64,000 nucleotides of DNA from Lachnospiraceae bacterium (GTDB taxonomy: Bacteria > Bacillota > Clostridia > Lachnospirales > Lachnospiraceae), in contig JAFTVH010000058.1 of NCBI GenBank assembly GCA_017465845.1, forward strand, positions 1 to 64,000, in the 5' to 3' direction. A program made the translations under genes and the position numbers. Every line of letters begins with the position of its first letter. Within the stretch, counting starts at the first letter, position 1. The notes under the pieces are model-generated. The model was not told the origin of the DNA. It did not search any database and saw nothing but the letters and a program-made list of their open reading frames with translations. Positions 7,259-15,919 of the stretch are shown one piece after another.

Positions 7259-8204
7259 TCTGTACTACACAACGACTGCATGGCCTGTAATTTTCTTCAG
7301 CTTCTGTGCTCTCCAATATAGTAATCGTCCGTTTTAGAGAAGGGCAGGCAACGGTGAAATGATATTTATTTCCGGTTGGTGTGATATATACAGTATCCTG
7401 ACTGCTGAACTTACCGCAGTATTCACAGATAGTATATTGTTCCCCCGCATTATGTCGCATATTTCCCAGACTTCTCACCTGTACTGCTTCAATCGTCCGT
7501 TTCAGGTAACTGCAGTCCAGCTTTACATGAAAGACTTGACCGTATATTGTCACATAGACATACTCTTTAGCTTGTTCCTCCTCTTCCTCCGACACACAGT
7601 ACCCAGTCCATGCCCTGGCATAATACCGATTGGCTAAGCGGACTGAGGGAAATCCCGGGACACTAAAATCTGGAGATACCTGATAAGTCAGCTTGATATC
7701 GATACAATCGTTCTCCATATAGGCAGATTCCAGGAAATTCAACCCTTTTTTACCATAAGTGAGTGGAGACTGATCCAGATAATCCTCCCCCAATTCATGA
7801 ACAATTCCCAAATAAAGAGCGTAATCTGTAAGCAGCGTCCCTCCCACCTGAAGCCATTCGTTTTCATCTTCCGCACTTTCAAAAGCATGCCCTACAACCG
7901 TCATTATCTTGCCATTCTTCCAAAGGGCCAGTTCCAGGTTACAGTGTAGTCTCATCATTTCCATGACTGACATGAGATTCATGAAAAAAAACAGGAACAG
8001 TGGGATGATCACCGCCGCTTCCACAGTCATGCTGCCGGTACTACGGGACATGGCCAGCGGTATCCCCTTCATGCATAGTCCATTTTTCCGGCTTCGGGTT
8101 ATGTCCGGTTCCCTGGTGAATACATGCAGTGTCAGAGAAGGTTTCTTAATTAATTTATGATGCAACACAACAGTAACAAATTTACTTTTGCACAAAGGGG
8201 ACAC
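7248..8204 (-). CDS. TadE-like pseudopilin with two YHxxxC-type metal-binding-like repeats
   Basis: A 318-residue protein if started at the GTG at 8204, which has a very strong AAGGAGG nine bases upstream; an internal ATG (residue 52) preceded by AAGGGG is an alternative. Residues 57-82 form the TadE signature: TVEAAVIIPLFLFFFMNLM. The C-terminus has two copies of a module of the form (V/Y)-x-T-x-x-G-x-x-(Y/F)-H ... C-x-x-LKRTI ... C-x-x-C: CSYLKRTI ... CEYCG and CPSLKRTI ... CSRC. That Cys/His spacing resembles small secreted metal-binding motifs known beside nucleases and Ada-like domains. The pairing with a pseudopilin is unusual. Part of the Tad operon. Confidence 0.72.
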   Translation of the reverse strand: MSPLCKSKFVTVVLHHKLIKKPSLTLHVFTREPDITRSRKNGLCMKGIPLAMSRSTGSMTVEAAVIIPLFLFFFMNLMSVMEMMRLHCNLELALWKNGKIMTVVGHAFESAEDENEWLQVGGTLLTDYALYLGIVHELGEDYLDQSPLTYGKKGLNFLESAYMENDCIDIKLTYQVSPDFSVPGFPSVRLANRYYARAWTGYCVSEEEEEQAKEYVYVTIYGQVFHVKLDCSYLKRTIEAVQVRSLGNMRHNAGEQYTICEYCGKFSSQDTVYITPTGNKYHFTVACPSLKRTITILESTEAEENYRPCSRCVVQSGG

Positions 8205-8232
8205 CGCTGCCCACCTCCTTTCGCCTTACAGA

Positions 8233-9702
8233 TCAATATTTTTTCTTCTTATGTACCGTCACAGTGTAACCATAAGCGCTCTCTATGGTTACTTCCGCCT
8301 CCAGGCGATCTATGCAGCCGTCTATGCGGAAATTCTCATTTCCGGAAGTCTGACGGATATCCATTTCCACAATATCCATCATCCGGAAAGTCTGCCCTTC
8401 CAGCGAGGAGAGGGCAAGCAGGATACGCAAATAATCCTGGTAAGAAAGGCCTTTCTCTTGTTCTTCCATATCCTGTTTTCCTGTATCCTCATCAAAGATA
8501 CCCTCCAGAATGTTGTCCAGGAGACCACCTATATCATAGTGCCAGGTCTCATCCGTCTTCAAAAGCGGTACTCTCTGCCCCGCAAACAGGCATCTGACGT
8601 CATACACACCTTCCGCATAAGCCCACCCAAGCAAAATGGCAAACTTTACGAGAGTGGCTGCTTCAGGTATGGCTAAAAGCGTGGTGGCCGCAACAGCCAC
8701 CGTCTCAGCTGTTCCACATTTTTCCTGATCCGCAAAAAGATACATAACGGCTGCTGCCCATCTGACCGCGCAGATTCGGTAAGCCACACTTTTCAGATTT
8801 TCCGTATCATTGTCCTTTCCGGCTATGAGATACTCTATCTGATATTGCAGTAAGTCCTCTTCCGACTCAGCTCCATAGTATCCGCAATACCGCATCAGAT
8901 ACTCCTGCCAAAGCAAACGGTCTATAAGGCTTTCCTCCTCCAGCGTCCAGTTGCCGCTGTTGATTTCCCCTCTCTTCCATCTGCTGCTGACTAGCGTACC
9001 CGGATCAATGGTTCGGGAAGACACAGCATCCGGCTCCTCCAGCACCTGTCTCAAAATCCCTTTTCTCTGCTGTCCCTCCAAGGCTTTCAGCGGATTCTCA
9101 ATTTCTACAGTAATCCAGTCCTTTCCGACCTGCTTCTTCTGCCCGTTCAGTGTTTCTATCTGCTCTCCGATCGACTGCATCTCCAGTTCCAGGTCTCTTC
9201 CTTCCAACCCGTTATCTTCAATAATTTGCAGCCATTCTGCTATTTTCTCCAGGAAGCTCAGACCGATATCATCCTTTACTACTTCAGCCGCTCTTTGTCT
9301 AAATACTCTTCCGCCTCCATCTGTGGCAACTGCTACTTTTTCAATAGCTAAATCTTTCAGTTCCATTTCCAGAAGATCCCGATACAGAGGGAGGCTGAAT
9401 AAAAACACATTGGACTCGCAGTTTTTCTCAAGATATCCCTGCATATGCTCTTTTACTGTATCCATGGACGGCTGGGCGGTACCGTAAGACGTATCCACCC
9501 AGAACATTCCATACTGATTCAGCATCTCCCTGTGATACTCAGCCAGAATACTGTCGGCAGCGATATCCGCAATAATTGCTGCCTCTGTCTGTATGGTATT
9601 GAATCTGACACCTTCCAGTAATACCAGAAAAAGAGAAATCAATGCCGTCAAAGACAGTGCTGCATACACTGTGAGATAGGCTTCTGTCTCTTTTTTTCTC
9701 AT
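8233..9702 (-). CDS. DUF5702 domain protein (TadG-like), Tad operon
   Basis: A 489-residue membrane-anchored protein with one N-terminal helix (about 9-28, AYLTVYAALSLTALISLFLV) and a long extracellular region with coiled-coil potential (about 150-200). It resembles the DUF5702 family that regularly sits next to Flp pilin genes in Clostridia and is viewed as the counterpart of TadG. A second hydrophobic stretch (about 320-360) may be a hairpin or buried helix. Its ATG overlaps the Flp pilin stop codon as ATGA, so the two are translationally coupled. Function beyond pilus assembly is unknown. Confidence 0.72.
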   Translation of the reverse strand: MRKKETEAYLTVYAALSLTALISLFLVLLEGVRFNTIQTEAAIIADIAADSILAEYHREMLNQYGMFWVDTSYGTAQPSMDTVKEHMQGYLEKNCESNVFLFSLPLYRDLLEMELKDLAIEKVAVATDGGGRVFRQRAAEVVKDDIGLSFLEKIAEWLQIIEDNGLEGRDLELEMQSIGEQIETLNGQKKQVGKDWITVEIENPLKALEGQQRKGILRQVLEEPDAVSSRTIDPGTLVSSRWKRGEINSGNWTLEEESLIDRLLWQEYLMRYCGYYGAESEEDLLQYQIEYLIAGKDNDTENLKSVAYRICAVRWAAAVMYLFADQEKCGTAETVAVAATTLLAIPEAATLVKFAILLGWAYAEGVYDVRCLFAGQRVPLLKTDETWHYDIGGLLDNILEGIFDEDTGKQDMEEQEKGLSYQDYLRILLALSSLEGQTFRMMDIVEMDIRQTSGNENFRIDGCIDRLEAEVTIESAYGYTVTVHKKKKY

Positions 9703-9869
9703 ATTTTATTTGTCTGTGTCGTGATTTTGTTGAAAATAGTACCAACCAGCTGTGTAAGCTGAGATTTAAATACGATAACCAATCCTACCAATACCACGAT
9801 AATCAATATGATCTCTACAGTTCCCATTCCATCCTCTTCTTTTAAAAAATTCTTCCAGTTCTTTAACAT
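9699..9869 (-). CDS. Flp-type major pilin
   Basis: A 56-residue prepilin, the presumed main subunit of the Tad pilus. The start is the ATG at 9869, which has GAGGAGG upstream; a further 10 codons are open but lack a site. After a short charged leader (LKNWKNFLKEEDGMG) comes TVEIILIIVVLVGLVIVF, the Flp hydrophobic core with Glu at +5 of a likely GMG/TVE cleavage position. The short polar tail QTNKI is typical. It precedes DUF5702 with an ATGA overlap and follows the TadC-like gene by 16 bases. Confidence 0.85.
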   Translation of the reverse strand: MLKNWKNFLKEEDGMGTVEIILIIVVLVGLVIVFKSQLTQLVGTIFNKITTQTNKI

Positions 9870-9885
9870 TATTTCCTCCTCGTTT

Positions 9886-11421
9886 TTACATATTTCCAAA
9901 CGCAGGAATCATGATTACTACCATCACGATTCCCAGCATCATGATCATTGGCACCAGAAGCTTCGTAGACGCTTCTTCTCCAATTTGCCTGCTGCGGTTA
10001 ATCTGCTCTCTTATGGCATTATCAGTTTCTTCCCGCTGTCGCACTAACAGTGCCGTACTGCCTTTTTTCAAATTCTGGGAGAGCATGGCTCCCAGCCTGA
10101 TATATTCCTGCGCTCCACATCTTCTGCCAAACCTCTCATAAGCTTCCGATTCCCCTGTCCCTGTTCGAAGTTCTCTGCAGGTATAGAGAATCTCCTCATA
10201 GGCCGGCTGGGTACTGCCTCCCTCCAACAGCTCCATCCTATAATCCTCGGCGATCCGTTCAAAGGCTCCCCTTATAGTGAGACCTGCCCCAAGATATAAT
10301 TCCAGCTTATTGACAATCGTTGGATAAGAATCCCTTATCTGGCGCTGTCTGGATTGCACCTGCGCATGCAAGTCTTTGTCTTTCATCATGAAGATTGCTG
10401 CAGCTGTCACAAGCGCCAGAGCCCATAGTACTATTCCATAGTCCTCTACCTTTTCCGTCCAGTGTATCTCCTGGTTGTGCCACTCCCCGGGCAAGAGAAA
10501 AACTGCTTCTTCCCGACTTTCACTTTCACTGAATATCAGGAATTCTTGCAGTTCCTGGTACAATCTTTCCTCTTCGCTTAATAGCGCCGGCCTGACCGTA
10601 AGTTCCAGAATATGCGTCCATTCCCATTGATTGCAGCTTACTATTGCAGTAAGTTCCACCGATTGGCAGATCTCACCGCCAGTCGCCCCCGTGTTATCTT
10701 TTTCTACTCTGTCCCGCTCTGCGCTGACCGAACCGGCCTCCTCCGGTTGCCGGACCAGCCCATTATCATCCACCACATAAGGATTTGCGCTGGTCCATTC
10801 CACCGAAAATGGATAACCATCCAACGTTGTCTCCAGGCATAAATCGCTGCGTATCTCATTCCAGGAAACATTTTCTCCAAGTGCTTTCTTACACATTGCC
10901 TCCCAGAAAACAATCTCCAACTGATCCACCTCTTCCTTGTCCGGGATATAACCGTTGATTTCCAGAGAAAATTTCTGTGTAGAATACCCGTCTAGGTCTG
11001 CCTCCAGCTCTACTTTGGAGGCAGGCAGCCTGTAATCTCCTCTGGTTATCTGATTTTCCTCTTTAAGCAGGCTGTTTTTCTGTGCCTGCCAGGATACCAA
11101 TATGCCTAAAACCGTGCCGGTCAGGGCAATTACCAAAACCAGTGCCAGCTTCTCCACATAATAGCGCTCTACCAGTGCATCTACTTTTATTCCAAGATGG
11201 AGTTTTTCCATGTCTGCCTTCACTTTTCTGCTGACAAAGCCGCGTCTTCCCATAGGAGATGTCTTTCGGCTGTATACCACACGCAGGCACCATGCAGCCA
11301 TATGAAAAAAGGGAATCAGTAACCTGGATATCTCTTTCTGTCCTTCTGGAATTGGTTCTCTGCGAGCCATTGCCCACAAAGCCAGATAAACCAGACCAAC
11401 CACCAAACCAATGATATACAT
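9886..11421 (-). CDS. TadC-like type II secretion F protein with large inserted domain
   Basis: Inner-membrane platform protein of the Tad system, 511 residues from the ATG at 11421 (GGGAGGAG upstream); the frame stays open for 30 more codons without a site. Two N-terminal helices (about 1-18 and 90-112) precede a soluble region of about 230 residues (120-345) that is absent from ordinary TadC proteins of about 300 residues. That region includes PYVVDDNGLV, reminiscent of Ig-like BIG modules. The standard T2SSF core follows (about 355-511, YLGAGLTIRGAFER ... GSTALLVRQREE) and ends in a final helix. It pairs with TadB, encoded just upstream. Confidence 0.8.
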   Translation of the reverse strand: MYIIGLVVGLVYLALWAMARREPIPEGQKEISRLLIPFFHMAAWCLRVVYSRKTSPMGRRGFVSRKVKADMEKLHLGIKVDALVERYYVEKLALVLVIALTGTVLGILVSWQAQKNSLLKEENQITRGDYRLPASKVELEADLDGYSTQKFSLEINGYIPDKEEVDQLEIVFWEAMCKKALGENVSWNEIRSDLCLETTLDGYPFSVEWTSANPYVVDDNGLVRQPEEAGSVSAERDRVEKDNTGATGGEICQSVELTAIVSCNQWEWTHILELTVRPALLSEEERLYQELQEFLIFSESESREEAVFLLPGEWHNQEIHWTEKVEDYGIVLWALALVTAAAIFMMKDKDLHAQVQSRQRQIRDSYPTIVNKLELYLGAGLTIRGAFERIAEDYRMELLEGGSTQPAYEEILYTCRELRTGTGESEAYERFGRRCGAQEYIRLGAMLSQNLKKGSTALLVRQREETDNAIREQINRSRQIGEEASTKLLVPMIMMLGIVMVVIMIPAFGNM

Positions 11422-11435
11422 AACTATTCTCCTCC

Positions 11436-12278
11436 CTACTTCAGCACGTCCAGAGCCTTGTCCAGAATCCTTGCCGACAGAAAATATGCAGTCAGATACA
11501 CAATCAGGCACACAGTCATAATCGCCACCCCTGTCAGATTATGATAAAGGGAATCGAAATAGCCTTTATTACCTGCATCCACATATGCCAGAATAGCAAA
11601 AGGCATCACATTCATGATGTTGCGCTCCATTCTCCTGGCTGCAGTCTGGGTCTGAATCTCTTCCCTTGTTTCCACCAACCGATGTATAACATCTGCCGTG
11701 GAACGAATGATTTCAGCCATGTTGCCGCCACTTTTGCGGGCTATGGAAAATACTGAGGCAAATTCTCTGATCTGCGGTACATGACTGCGTTGTCCGAAGT
11801 CTGTCAGCAGTTCCTCCAGGGTAATGTTCATGATGAGCCCTCTCCTGAGTACATTCAGTTCCTGACAAATCATAGATGATTCTCCATACATCATGCACAT
11901 GTCCACATAACTTTCCAGAAACGCATTTTCCACAGAATAGCCTGCTTTCATGGCAGATGCGGCAGACTGCGTCATATCGCAGAACTGCAGAAGGAGATTG
12001 CGCCTGTCTTCCTGCGCTATTCTGACTTGCCGGTTTTTTCCATACCATATTCCAAGCATGCTCAGCGGCAGGCATGCCCAGACACTCCGATAAAAGAACC
12101 AGCACAGCACTATTACAAGGCATACACACTGTACTGCAAGAATTATCATTTCCTGTAAAGTCCAAAGGTGCTTTTCATAGTCCCTTCTCTCACTGCCCTC
12201 AGGAGGCAGTCTCGCCTTGTGGCTTCTCACTGTTTGGCGGAGCATACCTGATACCTGCCATTTTAAGCTTTTTGCCAT
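11436..12278 (-). CDS. tadB: TadB, type II secretion F family protein
   Basis: Inner-membrane platform component, 280 residues. Helices lie near 44-80 and again near 215-270. The T2SSF signature spans the middle: SAASAMKAGYSVENAF, then LEELLTDFGQRS and the conserved ARKSGGNMAEIIR. The ATG at 12278 has AAGGAG eight bases before it, so it overlaps the CpaF reading frame by 80 bases, an unusually long but well-supported overlap. TadB and TadC-like partners flank the ATPase in the same order as in other Tad loci. Confidence 0.85.
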   Translation of the reverse strand: MAKSLKWQVSGMLRQTVRSHKARLPPEGSERRDYEKHLWTLQEMIILAVQCVCLVIVLCWFFYRSVWACLPLSMLGIWYGKNRQVRIAQEDRRNLLLQFCDMTQSAASAMKAGYSVENAFLESYVDMCMMYGESSMICQELNVLRRGLIMNITLEELLTDFGQRSHVPQIREFASVFSIARKSGGNMAEIIRSTADVIHRLVETREEIQTQTAARRMERNIMNVMPFAILAYVDAGNKGYFDSLYHNLTGVAIMTVCLIVYLTAYFLSARILDKALDVLK

Positions 12279-13473
12279 GGATCAGCTCTCCTTTCTTCTG
12301 TAATTTCCCTGCTACACCACCCGAGGAATCTATATTTGTCTCCCCGGTCTCTTCAAAAATATAAAGAGGGTTCAGCACATATTTATCGGCCTCACATCCT
12401 ACCAGTTCCACAATTTCCAATACCCGCCTTGACCGGTCCCTGAGTCTTCCCAGATGGATAATGATGTCAATACCTGAAGCAATCTGTTGCCTGATGGCTT
12501 GCAGAGGAATCTCCATCCCCATAAGAATCATATTTTCCAGACGTGCCAGCATATCCCGGGCGCTGTTTGCATGCCCTGTACTCATGCTTCCTTCGTGCCC
12601 GGTGTTCATAGCCTGTATCATATCCACAGCTTCCGCTCCCCTGACTTCTCCCACAATAATTCTGTCAGGCCGCATTCGAAGCGAAGTCTTAATCAAGTCA
12701 CGGATAGAAATTTCCCTACAGCCCTCCACATTGCTGTTGCGCACCTCCAGACGCACCAGATTGCGTATGCCCTGAAGCTGCAATTCTGCATTGTCCTCAA
12801 TGGTAATTACCCTTTCACCGCCTGTCACATACCCCGACAACACATTCAGCATCGTAGTTTTACCGCTTCCCGTTCCACCACTGATAAAGATGTTATACCT
12901 GGCCTGCACCAGCATTTTTAAGAAATCTGCAGACTCTTTACTGAGTGAATGTCTGCGGATCAAATCCTCCATAGTGATGGGCTTTTCCGGGAAACGCCTG
13001 ATCGTGACTGCCGGACCGTCCAATGCCACTGGATTCATGACAATATTCACTCTGGCACCGTTTTTCAGCCTGGCATCCACAATGGGAGAAGCCTCATTTA
13101 CTACTCTGTTACATCCTGCCACAATCTGCTGGATAACCTGCTGCAGCTTCTCCGTGGACTCGAATTTCATGTTCATTTCTTCCAGACGTCCTTCCCGTTC
13201 AATGAACAGACAATCCTTCCCGTTAATCATGATTTCTGTAATGGACGGATCATCTACAAACATCTGCAGGATATCCAACCGCCTCATAGAGTCGAACAGT
13301 TCTTTACGAATTCTTTGCCGCATACTGACAGGACACACCTGCGCAAATTCCTCCTGCAGCATGACTTCGTCGATGATATCCTCCACCTCCCTGTCCGTCA
13401 TCTCTCTGCCATAGTCAATTTTCTGAAGTACTTTCTCTTTCAGTTCCTTTTTCCACTGTTTTACTTCTTTCAA
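12199..13473 (-). CDS. cpaF: CpaF/TadA secretion ATPase
   Basis: Hexameric motor ATPase that powers pilus extension, and in many Tad systems retraction as well; 424 residues. Walker A GGTGSGKTT is at 199-207, the Asp box contains TIEDNAELQ, Walker B is GEVRGAEAVDM, and the His box is GHEGSMSTGHANS. The N-terminal domain (about 30-170) is the usual CpaF lead region. Its ATG overlaps the TadZ-like stop as ATGA. The C-terminal 25 residues overlap the tadB start. All catalytic motifs are intact. Confidence 0.93.
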   Translation of the reverse strand: MKEVKQWKKELKEKVLQKIDYGREMTDREVEDIIDEVMLQEEFAQVCPVSMRQRIRKELFDSMRRLDILQMFVDDPSITEIMINGKDCLFIEREGRLEEMNMKFESTEKLQQVIQQIVAGCNRVVNEASPIVDARLKNGARVNIVMNPVALDGPAVTIRRFPEKPITMEDLIRRHSLSKESADFLKMLVQARYNIFISGGTGSGKTTMLNVLSGYVTGGERVITIEDNAELQLQGIRNLVRLEVRNSNVEGCREISIRDLIKTSLRMRPDRIIVGEVRGAEAVDMIQAMNTGHEGSMSTGHANSARDMLARLENMILMGMEIPLQAIRQQIASGIDIIIHLGRLRDRSRRVLEIVELVGCEADKYVLNPLYIFEETGETNIDSSGGVAGKLQKKGELIHGKKLKMAGIRYAPPNSEKPQGETAS

Positions 13474-14468
13474 GAGGTCACCTCCCCTATGGTTCTGCGG
13501 ACATAATCAGCCAGTTCTCCCTTGGTCAGAAGCTCGATATCATCTGGAATTCTGCGGAATCTGGGAAGTTTATAGTGACTGGTTCTGTTCAACACATCTT
13601 CATATTCCTGAAAAGTCATAATCTGTTCATACTGGGCAAGCTTCCCTCTCGCATGCCTGTCATCCCGGGTCAGGGTAAATATCTTACTGCACATCCGTAA
13701 AATTTCAGGCAGTCCCTGAACACATTCACTCAAATCAAGTATAATAAAATCATATTCTCCGGACTGCTGTATCCTGGTAAGCAGTTCTATCCATTCTTCT
13801 GCTCTCACTTCCAAAAGCGTCATTCCGGCCTTTACAGGCGGAATATAATCCATTTGTCCCTTTTTCAACAGCATGGTCTGCATCCGCAAGAGGAATCTCT
13901 CCCTGTCTGTATTCAGAAAGTAAATCAGATCCGCCAAATCCCGCGTTCTGGCATCAGGAAGCAACTGGGGATATCCTGCACAATACTCGAAGTTCAGGTA
14001 CAATGTCCTGTACTTTATAGAAAGCATCTGTCCCATTGTCAATGCAAATGAAGTCTGCAGATTCCTGTGTACCGGTGTAAAAAATCCGATGATTCGAGTG
14101 GCGCACTCCTGTGCCAGCCGGGGAAGCGGCTCCTTCAGAACCTCCATATATTCACTCAAAATCTCCTTGTACACATTTTCTGCCTGCTGGTATTTATTGA
14201 CGTTCCGGATATTTTCCCAGCGCACGACACCGCTTTCATTCAAAAGAACTGTCTTTTCCACAGACAGGTTCCGGACCTCATCGGTATAAGCATTTTCTGC
14301 CACCACCAGAATCTCTATTGGTGTCTGCTCGGCAGATACACGAAGACTCTCCACATCTGTATAAGTCCGAATCTCCCAGGGAGCTTCCCTATGTCCTTTC
14401 AGATACTCCGTCATATGACGTGCATATTCCTCTTCTGTATCACATAGCGCTAATACATTACTCCTCAA
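13470..14468 (-). CDS. TadZ/CpaE-like ParA-fold protein with degenerate P-loop
   Basis: Likely pilus-localisation factor, 332 residues. The start is a TTG at 14468, six bases after AGGAGG; it overlaps the upstream peptidase stop as TTGA, so the longer open frame is not used. The N-terminal 110 residues look like the receiver-like domain of TadZ. The ParA-like part follows, but at the P-loop position it reads TPVHRNLQTSFA, with no Lys-rich KGGxGKT, while DFIILDLSE keeps the Walker B strand. It therefore probably does not hydrolyse ATP in the standard way. First structural gene after the peptidase. Confidence 0.72.
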   Translation of the reverse strand: MRSNVLALCDTEEEYARHMTEYLKGHREAPWEIRTYTDVESLRVSAEQTPIEILVVAENAYTDEVRNLSVEKTVLLNESGVVRWENIRNVNKYQQAENVYKEILSEYMEVLKEPLPRLAQECATRIIGFFTPVHRNLQTSFALTMGQMLSIKYRTLYLNFEYCAGYPQLLPDARTRDLADLIYFLNTDRERFLLRMQTMLLKKGQMDYIPPVKAGMTLLEVRAEEWIELLTRIQQSGEYDFIILDLSECVQGLPEILRMCSKIFTLTRDDRHARGKLAQYEQIMTFQEYEDVLNRTSHYKLPRFRRIPDDIELLTKGELADYVRRTIGEVTS

Positions 14469-14968
14469 TAAGCACCTCCTGCATGTAACAATATACTCAG
14501 AAAGACCGGTCCGGCCAGGCGAATACCTGCTTTGCCCGGGACTCCGGCATTGTCCAGATATAGCTTCCATTGCCCGGTCCGACAGACGGTGGCCACATAG
14601 GAGCACAGATAGCCCATTCGCTCTCTGCCGCTGCGGTCTTTGCATATTTTAATTAGGGAAATCATTGCTGAAATCAGCAAAGAAACTACCATGAAGCAGG
14701 GTACACCCTGCATTGACAGGCATCCTGCGGTAACGGAGAACAACTTTACATCTCCGGCACCAAGGGCGCCTATTTTGAATAAGGGATACAATAATAACAA
14801 CACAACCAGACTGTTTACCAGATACTCAGTCAATCCTCCGCCGCCTGCGTCCCAGTAACGGTATCCCAGTCCATACAGGAAGATGATCATTATCATCCCA
14901 TTGGGAATACGGGCATTACGGTAATCTGTCAGACAGACAACGGACAGTAAAAAGCATAATACTGCCAT
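14465..14968 (-). CDS. A24-family prepilin peptidase, first gene of Tad operon
   Basis: Polytopic aspartyl protease, 167 residues, that removes the leader from Flp-type pilins. The catalytic aspartates are in LTDYRNARIP and GAGDVKLFSV, the latter being the full GxGD motif. It opens the 11-gene operon about 130 bases downstream of the promoter at 15106-15134. The stop overlaps the TTG start of the TadZ-like gene. It lacks the N-terminal methylase domain, as is usual for Tad peptidases. Confidence 0.88.
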   Translation of the reverse strand: MAVLCFLLSVVCLTDYRNARIPNGMIMIIFLYGLGYRYWDAGGGGLTEYLVNSLVVLLLLYPLFKIGALGAGDVKLFSVTAGCLSMQGVPCFMVVSLLISAMISLIKICKDRSGRERMGYLCSYVATVCRTGQWKLYLDNAGVPGKAGIRLAGPVFLSILLHAGGAY

Positions 14969-15105
14969 ACCTCTCTCCTTTACATCAAAACATCATGGAA
15001 ACCTTGGGATGAAATTATCCCTCAGAACACGGCTGTCCTGTCCGGCCAAAACAGTCAGTCGCTTCATGACCTGTTCATTAGATACATTCGAATGTTGTAA
15101 GATGC

Positions 15106-15134
15106 ATTATATCCATTCTTTTCCCATTTGTCCA
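15106..15134 (-). promoter_or_regulatory. Promoter of the Tad operon
   Basis: Minus-strand TGGACA (15129-15134), a 17-base spacer and a perfect TATAAT (15106-15111), following an A/T-rich stretch. The predicted start near 15100 gives a leader of about 130 bases. No c-di-GMP riboswitch pattern was seen in that leader; it has only a small GGGAT/ATCCC hairpin. Confidence 0.75.
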
Positions 15135-15170
15135 GAGCGTTTGGGCAAAAAAATTATTTTTGTGATATTT

Positions 15171-15443
15171 TTACAAAAATTTATAGAATCCGATTCCGTA
15201 AAGTGCCGCAAGCCCAGGAAATCCAAGGATTGCGGATGTCAAAACAGTTACGGGATTGATTCCCACGCCAATAGAAATTCCCTGTTTTTCTAAAAAAATA
15301 TTAACAAAATAAATGGTCACTGCCCCAAGCACTCCTCTCAGGCAACCATTCATCAGCCACTCGGCTTTTTGCTTAAATGCTGCTGCAGTCAGCACAGCCC
15401 CACAGGCTGTCATTAAAAGAATCATAGCCATGGAATAGTTCAT
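15171..15443 (-). CDS. BofA family pro-sigma-K processing inhibitor
   Basis: Small membrane protein, 90 residues from the ATG at 15443 (AAGGAGAGGG upstream; the frame is open five codons further only from a TTG). In Bacillus, BofA holds the SpoIVFB protease inactive until late sporulation. Two hydrophobic segments cover about 5-25 and 32-55. The hallmark C-terminal block is GINPVTVLTSAILGFPGLAA. Presence supports a spore-forming lineage. In Bacillus bofA follows yaaL; here the DUF2508 (YaaL) gene is adjacent but points away. Confidence 0.85.
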   Translation of the reverse strand: MNYSMAMILLMTACGAVLTAAAFKQKAEWLMNGCLRGVLGAVTIYFVNIFLEKQGISIGVGINPVTVLTSAILGFPGLAALYGIGFYKFL

Positions 15444-15579
15444 TCCCTCTCCTTTCAATTCAAAAACTACTCTACAGATCTGTTATTACAATTTATGTTG
15501 GATTCCTGTTCCATATTCGGAATATTTTGCCTGGTTATCGGCTATACTCTTAGTAAAAGAAGGAACAAGAGGAAATGAT

Positions 15580-15870
15580 ATGAAAGCATTTTTCAGTCAG
15601 AAATTCAGAATGCCGCCCACTGCGGAAGAAGATTTTTGTCTCCCTTCCCTGAAGGAAGACATAGAAAAAACCCGCATAGCTTTAGAAATCGCATACGCGG
15701 GTTTTGATAACGCCACCGATAAAGATATGATTGATTGTTACATTTACGAGATCAACGCGCTGTTAAAGCGCTACAAGCATCTGAGTGACCTGGCAACCAG
15801 GGAACCTGTCTCAGTAGAGCAGGCTTCTGTTTCGCCCGTGAAGGCACTGGTCAGTCATGTCTTCGGTTAA
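15580..15870 (+). CDS. DUF2508 (YaaL-like) family protein
   Basis: A 96-residue soluble protein rich in charged residues, with the family pattern in which a helical pair (about 25-70) contains IEKTRIALEIAYAGFDNA and DCYIYEINALLKRY. Function is unknown; homologues sit between recR and bofA in many Bacillota. Here it is divergent from bofA with 136 bases between starts, so the ancestral order seems to have been broken by inversion. AGAGGAAATGAT precedes the ATG. The last codons abut a repeat shared with the gdpD leader. Confidence 0.75.
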   Translation: MKAFFSQKFRMPPTAEEDFCLPSLKEDIEKTRIALEIAYAGFDNATDKDMIDCYIYEINALLKRYKHLSDLATREPVSVEQASVSPVKALVSHVFG

Positions 15871-15919
15871 TCACCGCTTAGCGCTCCACCTGAAGCGGAG
15901 GACTTACTCGATTCGGTTA
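15863..15919 (-). repeat. Hairpin repeat between DUF2508 and glgB, copy 2
   Basis: On the minus strand, TAACCGAATCGAGTAAGTCC continues into CCGCTTCA and matches the gdpD-leader repeat (1525-1592) at 27 of 29 bases. A CGCTT/AAGCG pair follows, but the outer stem seen in copy 1 is lost. It lies exactly between the converging ends of DUF2508 and glgB, so it may help end both transcripts. Confidence 0.5.

Noticed and set aside
14969..15100. Possible c-di-GMP riboswitch in the Tad operon leader
   Set aside because: The leader lacks the conserved GEMM core sequences; only a small GGGAT/ATCCC hairpin is present.
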